Origin: JAIUNP01 sp020161975
Lineage (GTDB): Bacteria; Pseudomonadota; Alphaproteobacteria; Rhizobiales; Beijerinckiaceae
NCBI GenBank assembly: GCA_036745275.1
Contig: DAIOGK010000007.1
Location: 1 to 64,000 of the forward strand
Direction: 5' to 3'
DNA length: 64,000 nucleotides
Each line of letters begins with the position of its first letter. The stretch's first letter is position 1. Below are positions 52,654 through 61,494 of the stretch, piece after piece. Position numbers and translations under genes: made by a program. The notes under the pieces are model-generated. The model was not told the origin of the DNA. It searched no databases and was given only the letters and a program-made list of their open reading frames with translations.

Positions 52654-54173
52654 TGTTTCTTTTTCTTCTTCGAATCCGTCTTTTTCGCAGTCGCCTTGGT
52701 GTCGGCCTTCTTTGCATCGCTCTTCGATGCCTTCTTGCCGTCGGTCTTGGTCGCGGTTTTCGTCGCCTTGGGCGTGATTGCGCCGGCCTTGCTCTTGGCA
52801 TCGGACTTCACACCGGCCCGGATCGCGCCCGGAGCAGGCGCGCGCAAGCCTATGGCGTTGGCGGGCGCGTTTGAAATGATCCCGGGCAGCTGGAGTGGAG
52901 CGCCGGCGCCGACCGCTGCGGCGCGGGCGGGTGCAGGTGTTGCAGGTTCTCCATCGGGTGGAACCGGTGCGGGGGCCTGGCGCGCGGGTGCCTGGCGTGC
53001 GGCGTCCTGCCGAGGTGGCGCGGCAAAGGCGGTCGCGGCCCTCGACGCCAAGGCTCCGTTGCCGGCCCCACGCGCAACCTCGGTGCTGCCGGGATTGCGC
53101 CCCAGATGCACGGCGATGGGAATGAAATCGGCCCGGGCGCCAAGCACGGGACGACCGCCCCCGCCGGTTCCGCCAACCGCGCGGGCGCCGGAAGCCTGTA
53201 CCGGGTTCAACATCGCATAAACGGAACTGCTGTCGGCCTGCGGCATCGAAATAGCGCCACCGTTGTCTTCGTCCTCGCCGAGATAAAGTTGCCGGCCCTT
53301 GCGGCAGATCTCGGTGCGCATATTGGGTGCGGAGTTGTAGCCAGAGCCAGGCAGTGCGGCGAGGCTGCCCGAACCGCCGCCCCAGCTTGAGAACCCCTTG
53401 TCCAGCAGTTGTGCGGTCTTGAGCGTGCGGTCGGCCCCCGACCCCGCCCCCAGGACCACCGCCATCAGTGTACGCCCGCCCCGGTTGGCAACGCCGACAA
53501 GATTGAAGCCGGAGGCGCAGACAAAGCCGGTTTTCATGCCCTCGGCGCCGGGATAACGACCGATCAGGCCATTGGTGTTCTTCATGACGCGGTTGCCCAG
53601 CTTCACCGCGCCGATGCCCCAGTAGTCGCGGTACTCGGGAAACTCAATCAGCAGCGCGCGGCCAAGGGTGGCAAGATCACGCGCCGAGGTGACGTGCCCT
53701 TCCTGATGGAAGCCATGAGGATTGCGGAAATGGCTCTCGCGCATCCCGAGGCGGGCCGCCTCGCGGTTCATCGCATCGGCGAAGGCGTCAATCGAGCCGC
53801 CGACCCCTTCGGCCACCACCATCGCCACGTCGTTGGCGGACTTGACCATGAGGATCTTCAATGCGTTGTCGAGCGTGATTTCCTGGCCCGGGCGAATGCC
53901 GATCTTGCTCGGCGGTTGAGCGGCGGCCCGGGACGATGCGACGAGCGGTGTGTCGAGGCTGAGAAGTCCCTGCTTCACCGCACGCAGGGCGACATAGGCC
54001 GTCATCATCTTCGTCGTCGAGGCTGGATACCACGGACGGGTTGCTTCCTCGGCGTGGATGACCTGCCCGGTCGAAACGTCGATCACGAGTTCGGGTGCAG
54101 CGGCGGCATGTGTGCCTGCGGCTGCAACGAGGGCTATGCCAAGCCCGACGCGAAGGGACCTCAAACTGACCAT
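52650..54173 (-). CDS. D-alanyl-D-alanine carboxypeptidase (penicillin-binding protein) with lysine-rich tail
   Basis: A 507-residue exported peptidoglycan-trimming enzyme. The signal peptide ends near AAAAP. The catalytic SxxK motif is STTK, SxN is SAND and KTG is MKTGF. The domain ends near residue 260. After it comes a long low-complexity region rich in Ala/Pro/Gly, closing in a tail of about 50 residues that is nearly a third Lys (ending SKKKKKQ). The basic tail is likely outside the membrane and may bind teichoic-like or acidic envelope polymers; this is inference. ATG 54173 has GGAG upstream. Confidence 0.88.
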   Translation of the reverse strand: MVSLRSLRVGLGIALVAAAGTHAAAAPELVIDVSTGQVIHAEEATRPWYPASTTKMMTAYVALRAVKQGLLSLDTPLVASSRAAAQPPSKIGIRPGQEITLDNALKILMVKSANDVAMVVAEGVGGSIDAFADAMNREAARLGMRESHFRNPHGFHQEGHVTSARDLATLGRALLIEFPEYRDYWGIGAVKLGNRVMKNTNGLIGRYPGAEGMKTGFVCASGFNLVGVANRGGRTLMAVVLGAGSGADRTLKTAQLLDKGFSSWGGGSGSLAALPGSGYNSAPNMRTEICRKGRQLYLGEDEDNGGAISMPQADSSSVYAMLNPVQASGARAVGGTGGGGRPVLGARADFIPIAVHLGRNPGSTEVARGAGNGALASRAATAFAAPPRQDAARQAPARQAPAPVPPDGEPATPAPARAAAVGAGAPLQLPGIISNAPANAIGLRAPAPGAIRAGVKSDAKSKAGAITPKATKTATKTDGKKASKSDAKKADTKATAKKTDSKKKKKQ

Positions 54174-54396
54174 GATCTCCATTCCTGGCCGCAAAGGGCA
54201 AATCGCAGCCGACGGGACCTCTGTGTCCCGGTCTAGCTGCGTTGCGGCGGGCTGAAAAGGCGCTTCGCAGCCTTTCGATGAAAAAAGCAAGACCTCGCCC
54301 GATTCCTGACTGTCAAAAGGTTCGGTGTCCTCTAAAATAGCGAATGGGCCAAAACATGGCAGCCGATGCCCCCGAGGCTGCATCAGGGAGAGAGCA

Positions 54397-55563
54397 ATGA
54401 CCGCATGTATCGTCGGTTGGTCGCATACGCCGTTCGGCAAGCATGACGCGGAGACGGTCGAAAGCCTGATCGTCAAGGCGGCGGTCGAGGCCATGGATCA
54501 TGCCGGCATCGGCCCGGGCGATGTGGATGAGATCGTGCTGGGGCATTTCAATGCGGGGTTCAGCGCGCAGGATTTCACGGCGCCGCTGGTGTTGCAGGCG
54601 GACGCCGGCCTGCGCTTCAAGCCGGCGACGCGCGTCGAGAATGCCTGCGCCACCGGATCGGCCGCCGTGCACCAGGCGATCAAGGCGATCGATGCCAAGG
54701 CCGCGCGCATTGTGCTGGTTGTCGGCGTTGAGCAGATGACCCGGACACCGGGACCGGAGATCGGCAAGTACCTCCTCAAAGCCTCCTACCTGCCGGAAGA
54801 TGGCGAGACCCCGATGGGGTTCGCCGGTGTGTTCGGCAAGATCGCCGCTGCCTATTTCCAGAAATATGGCGACAATTCCGATGCGCTGGCCCGGATCGCC
54901 GCCAAGAACCATCGCAACGGTGTTGCCAATCCCTATGCCCAGATGCGCAAGGATTTCGGCTATGATTTCTGCCGCACCGAAAGCGAGAAGAACCCTTTCG
55001 TTGCCGGTCCTCTCAAGCGGACCGACTGCTCGCTCGTCTCGGACGGTGCGGCGGCGCTGGTCCTTACCGATGTTGAAACAGCGCTGAGGATGCGCCGGGC
55101 GATTGCCTTCCGCGCGGTATCGCATGTGCAGGACTTCCTGCCGATGTCGAAGCGCGATGTCACGGCAATGGAAGGCTGCACGGTGGCTTGGGGCAAGGCA
55201 CTGGAAAAAGCACGGCTGACCCTCGACGATCTTGCGTTCGTCGAGACTCATGATTGTTTCACGGTTGCCGAACTCATCGAATACGAAGCCATGGGCCTCA
55301 CGCCGAAAGGGGAGGGCAAGCGGGCCATTATCGAAGGCTGGACGGAAAAGGACGGACGCCTGCCCGTCAACCCGTCTGGCGGGCTGAAGGCCAAGGGCCA
55401 TCCCATCGGTGCGACCGGTGTTTCCATGCACGCCATGACCGCGATGCAGCTCAATGGCGATGCCGGCGACATGCAGATTGCCGATGCGCAGCTTGGCGGG
55501 GTTTTCAACATGGGGGGGGTCGCCGTCGCCAATTACGTCAGCATTCTTGAACGGTTGCGCTGA
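54397..55563 (+). CDS. Thiolase family protein (SCP-x/acetyl-CoA acetyltransferase-like)
   Basis: A 388-residue enzyme that cleaves or forms 3-oxoacyl-CoA. The nucleophile is Cys84 in ENACATGSAAVHQA, the ETHDCFTVAELIEYEAMG block contains the catalytic His, and GGLKAKGHPIGATG holds the last His. The absence of the second CxG Cys, with HDCF instead, places it in the SCP-x/type-2 lipid thiolase group rather than classical acetyl-CoA acetyltransferases. ATG 54397 has GGGAGAGAG upstream. It is divergent from the carboxypeptidase gene. Confidence 0.9.
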   Translation: MTACIVGWSHTPFGKHDAETVESLIVKAAVEAMDHAGIGPGDVDEIVLGHFNAGFSAQDFTAPLVLQADAGLRFKPATRVENACATGSAAVHQAIKAIDAKAARIVLVVGVEQMTRTPGPEIGKYLLKASYLPEDGETPMGFAGVFGKIAAAYFQKYGDNSDALARIAAKNHRNGVANPYAQMRKDFGYDFCRTESEKNPFVAGPLKRTDCSLVSDGAAALVLTDVETALRMRRAIAFRAVSHVQDFLPMSKRDVTAMEGCTVAWGKALEKARLTLDDLAFVETHDCFTVAELIEYEAMGLTPKGEGKRAIIEGWTEKDGRLPVNPSGGLKAKGHPIGATGVSMHAMTAMQLNGDAGDMQIADAQLGGVFNMGGVAVANYVSILERLR

Positions 55564-55624
55564 CGCGGGGCGGCTCGGATCATTTTTTGGATGCGCACGA
55601 GAATTAGACGGTTAAGGATAAGCC

Positions 55625-56827
55625 ATGCTCGTTCTGATCGTCTTCCTCGCCGCTTACATCTTCTCCCAGTTTTTCCGGTCCTGCCTTGCAGTGATTGCCG
55701 GGGATCTGACGCGTGATCTCGGCCTTGGTCCGGCGGAACTCGGCAATCTGACCGCGATCTGGTTCATCACCTTTTCGCTCTCGCAATTCACCATCGGCTA
55801 TCTGCTCGATCGATACGGTCCCCGGCGCACCTGCTCCATCATCATGCTGGTTGCGGTGGCCGGCGCCATCATCTTCGGCTCGGCGACAAGTTACGCGATG
55901 GCACTGACTGGAATGGGGCTGATCGGCATCGGCTGCGCGCCGATCCTGATGGCATCGCTGTTCTACTTCGGGCGTAACTCTCCGCCGGAGCGTTTTCCCT
56001 TCTACACCTCTGTCATGGTCGGTGTGGGCAATCTCGGCAATCTGCTTGGGGCGGCGCCGCTTGCCTGGGCGGTGCAGGCCATTGGCTGGCGGTCTTCGAT
56101 GACCGCGATTGCGGGGATGACGGCGCTTTCGGCACTTTCAGTCTATTTCGTGGTCCGCGATCCGCCACGGCTGACGCGGGTTGACGCCGGGGGCAATGCC
56201 TTTACCGAATTGTGGGAAATCATCACGCTGAAGCCGGTCTGGCCCTGCTATGCGCTGACGTTCGTTTCCTATGCGACCATCGCGGCAGAACGAGGCCTCT
56301 GGATCGGTCCGTTTCTTGAAAAGGTACATGGGTTCGACGTGCTCCAGCGCGGCAATGCGGCTTTCTGGATGGCACTCGGCATGGCGGTCGGGGCGCTGTC
56401 TGTGGGCGTCCTCGTGCCGATCCTCGGCACCATGAAGCGTGTGGCAATTCTCGGGAGTGTCGGGGCGATCTGCGGCTTTTTCACGCTGGCCATGGTGCGT
56501 ACGCTTGGGCCGGAGGCGACAGTGATCACGCTGGCGATCACCGGGCTTTTCGGGATGTGCTATGGCGTCATTCTCAGCCATGCGCGGCTGTTCTTCCCTG
56601 AGCATCTGCTGGGTCGGGGTGTGACCTTCGTCAATTTCCTGTCCATCGGCGGGGCCGGCGTCTCGCTCGCGATTTCCGGGCAGTTCGTGCGCGCTTCGCA
56701 GGCGGCCGGGCTGCCGCCGGTGGACATCTTCAGCCAGCTTCACCTTGCCTTCGGGGTGACGATCCTTGTCATGCTGCTCTACTATCTCACCGCACCGGTG
56801 CGCCCCGCCACCAAGCCGGGGCTCTGA
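55625..56827 (+). CDS. MFS transporter
   Basis: A 400-residue protein with about eleven or twelve membrane helices. LLDRYGPRRTCSI between helices 2 and 3 is the MFS motif A region, and LIGIGCAPILMASLFYFGRNSPPERFPFYTSVMVGVGNLGNLLGAAPLAW is family-typical. It follows the thiolase gene by 61 bp with AAGGAT before the ATG and may be co-transcribed, suggesting an organic acid or related substrate; this is inference. Confidence 0.85.
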   Translation: MLVLIVFLAAYIFSQFFRSCLAVIAGDLTRDLGLGPAELGNLTAIWFITFSLSQFTIGYLLDRYGPRRTCSIIMLVAVAGAIIFGSATSYAMALTGMGLIGIGCAPILMASLFYFGRNSPPERFPFYTSVMVGVGNLGNLLGAAPLAWAVQAIGWRSSMTAIAGMTALSALSVYFVVRDPPRLTRVDAGGNAFTELWEIITLKPVWPCYALTFVSYATIAAERGLWIGPFLEKVHGFDVLQRGNAAFWMALGMAVGALSVGVLVPILGTMKRVAILGSVGAICGFFTLAMVRTLGPEATVITLAITGLFGMCYGVILSHARLFFPEHLLGRGVTFVNFLSIGGAGVSLAISGQFVRASQAAGLPPVDIFSQLHLAFGVTILVMLLYYLTAPVRPATKPGL

Positions 56828-56836
56828 ACGCTGGTT

Positions 56837-58738
56837 CTAACGCCGGGTTGGCGGTGCGCCGGCCTTCTCGTCGAAGAGCTCGGCCAGCTTTTCGGTCATG
56901 GCGCCGCCCAGTTCCTCGGCATCGACGATGGTGACAGCGCGCCGATAGTAGCGCGTCACATCATGGCCAATGCCGATGGCGATGAGTTCTACCGGCGAGC
57001 GCGTCTCGATCTGCTCGATGATCGCGCGCAGGTGCTTTTCGAGAAAGTTGCCCGGGTTCACCGACAGGGTTGAATCATCGACCGGCGCGCCATCCGAAAT
57101 CATCATCAGGATCTTGCGCTGCTCGCGCCTTGCCAGCAGCCGCTTGTGCGCCCAGTCGAGCGCCTCGCCGTCGATGTTCTCCTTGAGCAACCCCTCGCGC
57201 ATCATCAGTCCGAGATTGCGTTTCGCCCGCCGCCATGGGGCATCGGCGGATTTGTAGATGATGTGGCGAAGATCGTTGAGGCGCCCTGGCGCGGCTGGTT
57301 TGCCGGCCTGAAGCCAGGCCTCGCGCGCCTGCCCGCCCTTCCAGGCTTTGGTGGTGAAGCCGAGAATCTCGACCTTCACGCCGCAACGCTCCAGCGTGCG
57401 GGCGAGGATATCGGCGCAGGTGGCGGCGACCGTGATGGGCCGTCCGCGCATCGACCCGGAATTGTCAATCAGCAAGGTCACCACGGTGTCGCGGAAGTCC
57501 GTATCCTTCTCCCATTTGAAGGAGAGCGGAGAGAACGAGCCGCGCATGTCGTCGATCACCACGCGGGGCAGCCGCGAGGGATCGAGCATTCCCTCTTCGA
57601 GGTCGAATTCCCAAGAGCGGTTCTGCTGCGCCAGAAGCCGGCGTTGCAGACGGTTGGCGAGCCTTCCCACCACCGAATGCAACTGGCTCAACTGCTTGTC
57701 GAGATAGGCACGCAGCCGGTCGAGTTCCTCTGTGTCGCACAGGTCCTCAGCGCCGATGATTTCGTCGAATTTCTGCGTAAAGACCTTGTAATCGATGACG
57801 AACTTTTCAGGCAAGGTCCGTGGCGGCGGTCGCATCGCCTCGCTTGGCTCCTCGGTGTCGCCGAAATCATCCTCTTCGGCCATTTCGCCGGGAGGTGCGT
57901 CGGCATCATCCTGTTCGCCGTCCTCGAATTCGTCCTGCTTGGCCTCGCTGTCCTGCTGTTCGAGCCCTTCGGGATTGTCATCCTGCTCGCCTTCGCGGGC
58001 CTGCTGCTCGTTCGTGTTCTCATTGTCCTCGGCGTCGTCCTCGCCTTCGCTCTCCTCGGGCGATGCATTGGCTTCATCAGCCATGTCGAGCGATCGCAAC
58101 AGCTTCTGCACGAGCTTGCCGTACGCGGCCTGATTGCCGATGGCTTTCCCCAGTGCCGCAATGTCCTTGCCGGCTTTGCGCTCCAGTTCGCTGCGCCATA
58201 GATCAACGACCTGACGGCCCGTTTCCGGCGTTGGCAGTCCGGTCAAAGCCTCGCGCACCAGCATGGCCACCGCATCCTCGATGGGAGCGTTCTCGCGCGT
58301 AGTCACCTCATCATATTTCAGCCGGTGATAGCGGTCACCCAACATGGCCGTCAGATTCTGGCTGACGCCGGTCATGCGCCGGGCGCCGATGGCCTCGACA
58401 CGCGCCTGCTCGACGGCATCGAACACTGCCCGTGCCTGTTGCTGCTCAGGCGCAAGACGGCGATGGATGCGGGGATCGTGGCTGGCAAGGCGCAGGGCAT
58501 AGGAATCAGCTTGCCCGCGCAGAATGGCAATGTCCTGTGCATTCGGTTTGCGCGGCGGTTCGGGCAAGCGCGCGCGCGCTGCTCCCGGAACATCGACGAG
58601 CGAAGGCCGATCCGCGGCGAAAGTGACCTCGCAGTTTGGCGCTCGTGCCAGCGCACGCAAAGTGGCGGAAACCACCCGCTTGATCGGTTCTGTCGGCTGC
58701 TGGGCAGGCAGCCCCGGCTTCTTGTTCGTCAACGACAT
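56837..58738 (-). CDS. cobT: Aerobic cobaltochelatase subunit CobT
   Basis: CobT helps CobS and CobN insert cobalt into hydrogenobyrinic acid diamide in B12 synthesis. The protein of about 633 residues has an N-terminal domain, an acidic middle region (about 220-290, nearly all Asp/Glu/Gln/Asn) and a C-terminal von Willebrand A domain with the MIDAS motif LIDNSGSM and MMISDGAP. The start at 58738 follows the family; ATG 58780 would add 14 residues. cobS is 2.8 kb away with unrelated genes between. Confidence 0.95.
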   Translation of the reverse strand: MSLTNKKPGLPAQQPTEPIKRVVSATLRALARAPNCEVTFAADRPSLVDVPGAARARLPEPPRKPNAQDIAILRGQADSYALRLASHDPRIHRRLAPEQQQARAVFDAVEQARVEAIGARRMTGVSQNLTAMLGDRYHRLKYDEVTTRENAPIEDAVAMLVREALTGLPTPETGRQVVDLWRSELERKAGKDIAALGKAIGNQAAYGKLVQKLLRSLDMADEANASPEESEGEDDAEDNENTNEQQAREGEQDDNPEGLEQQDSEAKQDEFEDGEQDDADAPPGEMAEEDDFGDTEEPSEAMRPPPRTLPEKFVIDYKVFTQKFDEIIGAEDLCDTEELDRLRAYLDKQLSQLHSVVGRLANRLQRRLLAQQNRSWEFDLEEGMLDPSRLPRVVIDDMRGSFSPLSFKWEKDTDFRDTVVTLLIDNSGSMRGRPITVAATCADILARTLERCGVKVEILGFTTKAWKGGQAREAWLQAGKPAAPGRLNDLRHIIYKSADAPWRRAKRNLGLMMREGLLKENIDGEALDWAHKRLLARREQRKILMMISDGAPVDDSTLSVNPGNFLEKHLRAIIEQIETRSPVELIAIGIGHDVTRYYRRAVTIVDAEELGGAMTEKLAELFDEKAGAPPTRR

Positions 58739-58887
58739 GATATCAGACTTATTCACGTCCTTCCTTCGGAAGGCAAGCATGGCCTTGCGTCTCGTCGACC
58801 GCTTCCGCTGATAGCGCTCGCCTGTTGTCAGGCGCCGTGCCAATCTCCGGGTGGCGCCAATGCCTGGGTCATCACCGAGAGTGCACA

Positions 58888-59547
58888 ATGTCCGACTTTC
58901 CGACCGATATCTTCACCGAACAGGACGATGTCGATCCTGATACACTGGCCAATCTCGGCCCCTTGCGGCGGCTGGCCGGCGTCTGGGAATCACAGAAGGG
59001 CGTCGATGTCAGCCCCAAGGCGCCGGGCCCGGATCGCCGGGTCTATATCGAGCGGGCTGAGTTCCAGCCGATTGACCCGCAATCGAACGGTCCGCAGACG
59101 CTTTACGGGCTCAGATACCACATCCACATCACCACCAGGGAGGAGCTGATCACCTTCCACGATCAGGTTGGCTACTGGCTATGGGAGGCGGCAACGGGCC
59201 TCGTGATGCAGACGCTGACGATTCCGCGCGGGCAGACCGCGCTCGCGACGGGTATGGCCAGTCCGGGCGATGATCATATCTCGGTCAGCTCGGTGCGAGG
59301 CTCGACCGAAAACGGCATCTGCTCCACTGCCTTTCTGGAATACGCCTTCCGCACCGATGCCTACAAGCATGACCTTACCTTCAATGCGGACGGGACGCTG
59401 ACTTACGTGCAGACGACGACGCTGAAAGTGCGCGGCAATCCGGAGCCCTTTCCCCATCGCGACCAGAACAAGCTCGTCAAAACCGGTGAGGCCAAGCCCA
59501 ATCCGATGATGCTGCGGCTGGCTGCGGCGAAAGCGGGAGTTGAATAA
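58888..59547 (+). CDS. Heme-binding beta-barrel (nitrobindin/THAP4-like) protein
   Basis: A 219-residue protein of the FABP-like DUF1794 group. LGPLRRLAGVWESQKGVDVSPK at the start, QTLYGLRYHIHITTREELITFHDQVGYWLWEAATGLVMQTLTIPRGQTALATG in the middle and FLEYAFRTDAYKHDLTFNADGTLTYVQTTTL near the end fit this family, where a His near the end binds heme. Whether the heme-ligand His is kept cannot be proved by reading. It is divergent from cobT with a 149-bp gap. Confidence 0.8.
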   Translation: MSDFPTDIFTEQDDVDPDTLANLGPLRRLAGVWESQKGVDVSPKAPGPDRRVYIERAEFQPIDPQSNGPQTLYGLRYHIHITTREELITFHDQVGYWLWEAATGLVMQTLTIPRGQTALATGMASPGDDHISVSSVRGSTENGICSTAFLEYAFRTDAYKHDLTFNADGTLTYVQTTTLKVRGNPEPFPHRDQNKLVKTGEAKPNPMMLRLAAAKAGVE

Positions 59548-59596
59548 ATTACAAAATAAGGAAAATGAACAACTTTCGAGCAAAAGTAAAATTGAA

Positions 59597-59632
59597 TTGA
59601 CACATATGCGTCGCTTTTAATACTAATAGTAT
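59597..59632 (+). promoter_or_regulatory. AT-rich promoter region before the orphan lipoprotein
   Basis: TTGACA at 59597-59602 is followed after 15-17 bp by TAATACTA, a plausible -10. ATACT-AAT-AGTAT at 59620-59632 is a perfect small palindrome overlapping it, a possible operator. The whole stretch 59548-59659 is much richer in A and T than its surroundings. Confidence 0.45.
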
Positions 59633-59659
59633 ACACAAGTTCTCAAATGAGGTTTCTAT

Positions 59660-60034
59660 ATGAAGATTTTTACATCTATGAAAGCGACAGGAATTATATT
59701 GATATTGACGATGCTATCCGGATGCGGCGTCAAGCCACGTTCGCTTGATGGCCAGGCAATCTCTGATGAGAAGGTAGAAGAAGTAAGGAAAAATTGCTTG
59801 TGGGACAAGTCAATAAAATCTGTAAAAACGCCTTGGTCTCAGGAAGGAATGCCGGAATATAGGCAAAATTTGGTCAATTTGGCGCAGTCTTATGATTGTA
59901 TGCTAAAGAATAATGTCAACCAATACATCGGATTTCGCCCTTATGAATTGGGTGGCAAGGTTGAAGCAGGGAGAAAATTGCGCTCGGAAGGCCTGACGCC
60001 AGACCCTGAATTTCAGAAGATCTACGTCAACTGA
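59660..60034 (+). CDS. AT-rich orphan lipoprotein
   Basis: A 124-residue lipoprotein with a signal peptide of about 20 residues and lipobox LSGC, Cys at about 22. The mature part has two further Cys (near residues 46 and 80), which may form a disulfide, and DEKVEEVRKNCLWDKS and YRQNLVNLAQSYDCMLKNN helical stretches. I do not recognise a family. Its codons (AAA, AAT, ATA, TTA-type) and the upstream region are strikingly AT-rich compared with every neighbour, which suggests recent transfer. Its last 8 bp overlap the end of the HAD gene. Confidence 0.75.
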   Translation: MKIFTSMKATGIILILTMLSGCGVKPRSLDGQAISDEKVEEVRKNCLWDKSIKSVKTPWSQEGMPEYRQNLVNLAQSYDCMLKNNVNQYIGFRPYELGGKVEAGRKLRSEGLTPDPEFQKIYVN

Positions 60035-60725
60035 GCAAAAGCTCGGCGAGGTGCGCAAGATCACGCGCGGCAAAATCAACCGGCACGGACGGCGCCGCCT
60101 CGCCCTTGCCGGGGCCGTGCTCGTCGGGACGGGCGATATGCGCGGTCATCAACCCTGATTTTGCGGCTCCTGCGAGATCATCACTATGCGCCGCCACCAT
60201 CATGCAGCGCTCCGGCGGCAGGCCGAAGGCCGCGCAGGCCGCTTCATAGACCACGGGCTTCGGCTTGTAATCGCGCGCGATATCCGCGCCGAGAATGGCG
60301 TCCCAGCGGAAATCATTGTGCTGGGCCATATCCACCATCAGCGCGATGTTGCCGTTCGAGAGCGGTGCGAGACGGAACTTTGTCCGAAGCCGGCGCAGCG
60401 CCGCCGGCACTTCCGGCCAGGCGGTGAGCCGGTGCCAGACCAGATTGAATTCCGCACGCTCGGCCTCGGAAAGACCGTCCTTGCCAAAGCGCGGCAGAAT
60501 GCGGTCGAGGTTCTCGCGATGCAAGACATCAAGCGGCACATAGCCGCGATTCCCGTCCCGGATGCGCTGCATGGCGGGTTGATATTCCGCGCGCCAGGCA
60601 TCGGCGAAGGCTTCCCCGTCGAAGCCGGCACCAAACCGCGCCCGCGCATCCAGCGCAATGCTGGATCGGAAATCGACGAGTGTGCCAAAGACATCGAACA
60701 GCAGGGCAGCGGGAGGAGTTTTCAT
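60027..60725 (-). CDS. HAD superfamily haloacid dehalogenase, type II-like
   Basis: A 232-residue hydrolase. LLFDVFGTLVDFRS carries the nucleophilic Asp, PLSNGN is motif II (Ser/Thr-Asn), RDYKPKPVVYEAA contains the motif III Lys and MMVAAHSDDLAGAAKSGLMTA is motif IV. The order matches (S)-2-haloacid dehalogenases (type II). The true substrate could be a haloacid or another small phosphate ester. ATG 60725 has AAGGGAAG upstream. Confidence 0.88.
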   Translation of the reverse strand: MKTPPAALLFDVFGTLVDFRSSIALDARARFGAGFDGEAFADAWRAEYQPAMQRIRDGNRGYVPLDVLHRENLDRILPRFGKDGLSEAERAEFNLVWHRLTAWPEVPAALRRLRTKFRLAPLSNGNIALMVDMAQHNDFRWDAILGADIARDYKPKPVVYEAACAAFGLPPERCMMVAAHSDDLAGAAKSGLMTAHIARPDEHGPGKGEAAPSVPVDFAARDLAHLAELLLS

Positions 60726-60792
60726 CAATGTGCTTCCCTTTTTCGAGGCGGGGACGGGCTGAACATGCGGGATCAGTCGATGCCGGCGATTG

Positions 60793-61425
60793 TCATCGCC
60801 GCGCATCCAGTGCCATGCGCAGGGCAAGCCCCGCCAGCACCGTGCCCATCAGCCAGCGCTGGAGCTTCGCAAAGGAGGGGTTCGACCGGAGGAACAGCGC
60901 AATCGTTCCGGCCATGAACACGATGATGGCGTTGACCGTCATGCTGATGATGATCTGGGTAGTGCCAAGGACAAGCGACTGGGAGAGGACGCTGGCGATG
61001 CCGGGGTCGATGAACTGCGGCAGCAGCGAAAGATAGAGCATCGCCGCCTTGGGGTTGAGCAGGTTGGTGAAAAACCCCATGGCGAACAATCTCCGCGAGC
61101 TGTCGATCGGCAGTTCCTTCACCTCGAAGGGCGAGCGGCCGCCGGGGCGCAGGGTTTGCCACGCCAGCCATAACAGGTAGGCCGCGCCCGCCAGCCGCAA
61201 CGTGTCATAGGCGAACGGCATGGCAAACAGCAGCGCGGTGATGCCAAGCGCGGCGCAGAGCATGTAAAAAACAAAGCATAAAGCAACCCCGCCGAGCGAG
61301 ATCAGTCCGGCAAGCCACCCCTGCACTATGGTGCGGGAGATCAGATAAATCATGTTCGGCCCCGGGGTCAGCACCATGGTCAGGGCGACGGCCGCGAAGG
61401 CGAGGAGGTTTGCGGTCGTTGGCAT
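60793..61425 (-). CDS. LysE family amino-acid exporter
   Basis: A 210-residue protein with six membrane helices. FAAVALTMVLTPGPNMIYLISRTIVQG and FAMGFFTNLLNPKAAMLYLSLLPQFID are the RhtB/LysE signature blocks. The exported compound is unknown. It is 67 bp upstream of the HAD gene and in the same direction. Confidence 0.92.
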   Translation of the reverse strand: MPTTANLLAFAAVALTMVLTPGPNMIYLISRTIVQGWLAGLISLGGVALCFVFYMLCAALGITALLFAMPFAYDTLRLAGAAYLLWLAWQTLRPGGRSPFEVKELPIDSSRRLFAMGFFTNLLNPKAAMLYLSLLPQFIDPGIASVLSQSLVLGTTQIIISMTVNAIIVFMAGTIALFLRSNPSFAKLQRWLMGTVLAGLALRMALDARR

Positions 61426-61463
61426 CCTGGCGTCTCTATCGGGGCCATGAGGAAGGCCGGCAC

Positions 61464-61485
61464 AAAAAAGGCGCCTTGCGGCGCC
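61464..61485 (-). terminator. Terminator after cobS
   Basis: On the minus strand GGCGCC-GCAA-GGCGCC is followed by TTTTTT. It lies 9 bp after the cobS stop. Confidence 0.9.
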
Positions 61486-61494
61486 CTTGATGCG

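Noticed and set aside
59548..60034. Pseudogene or sequencing artefact
   Set aside because: The frame is intact with a proper lipobox, and a promoter-like region precedes it.
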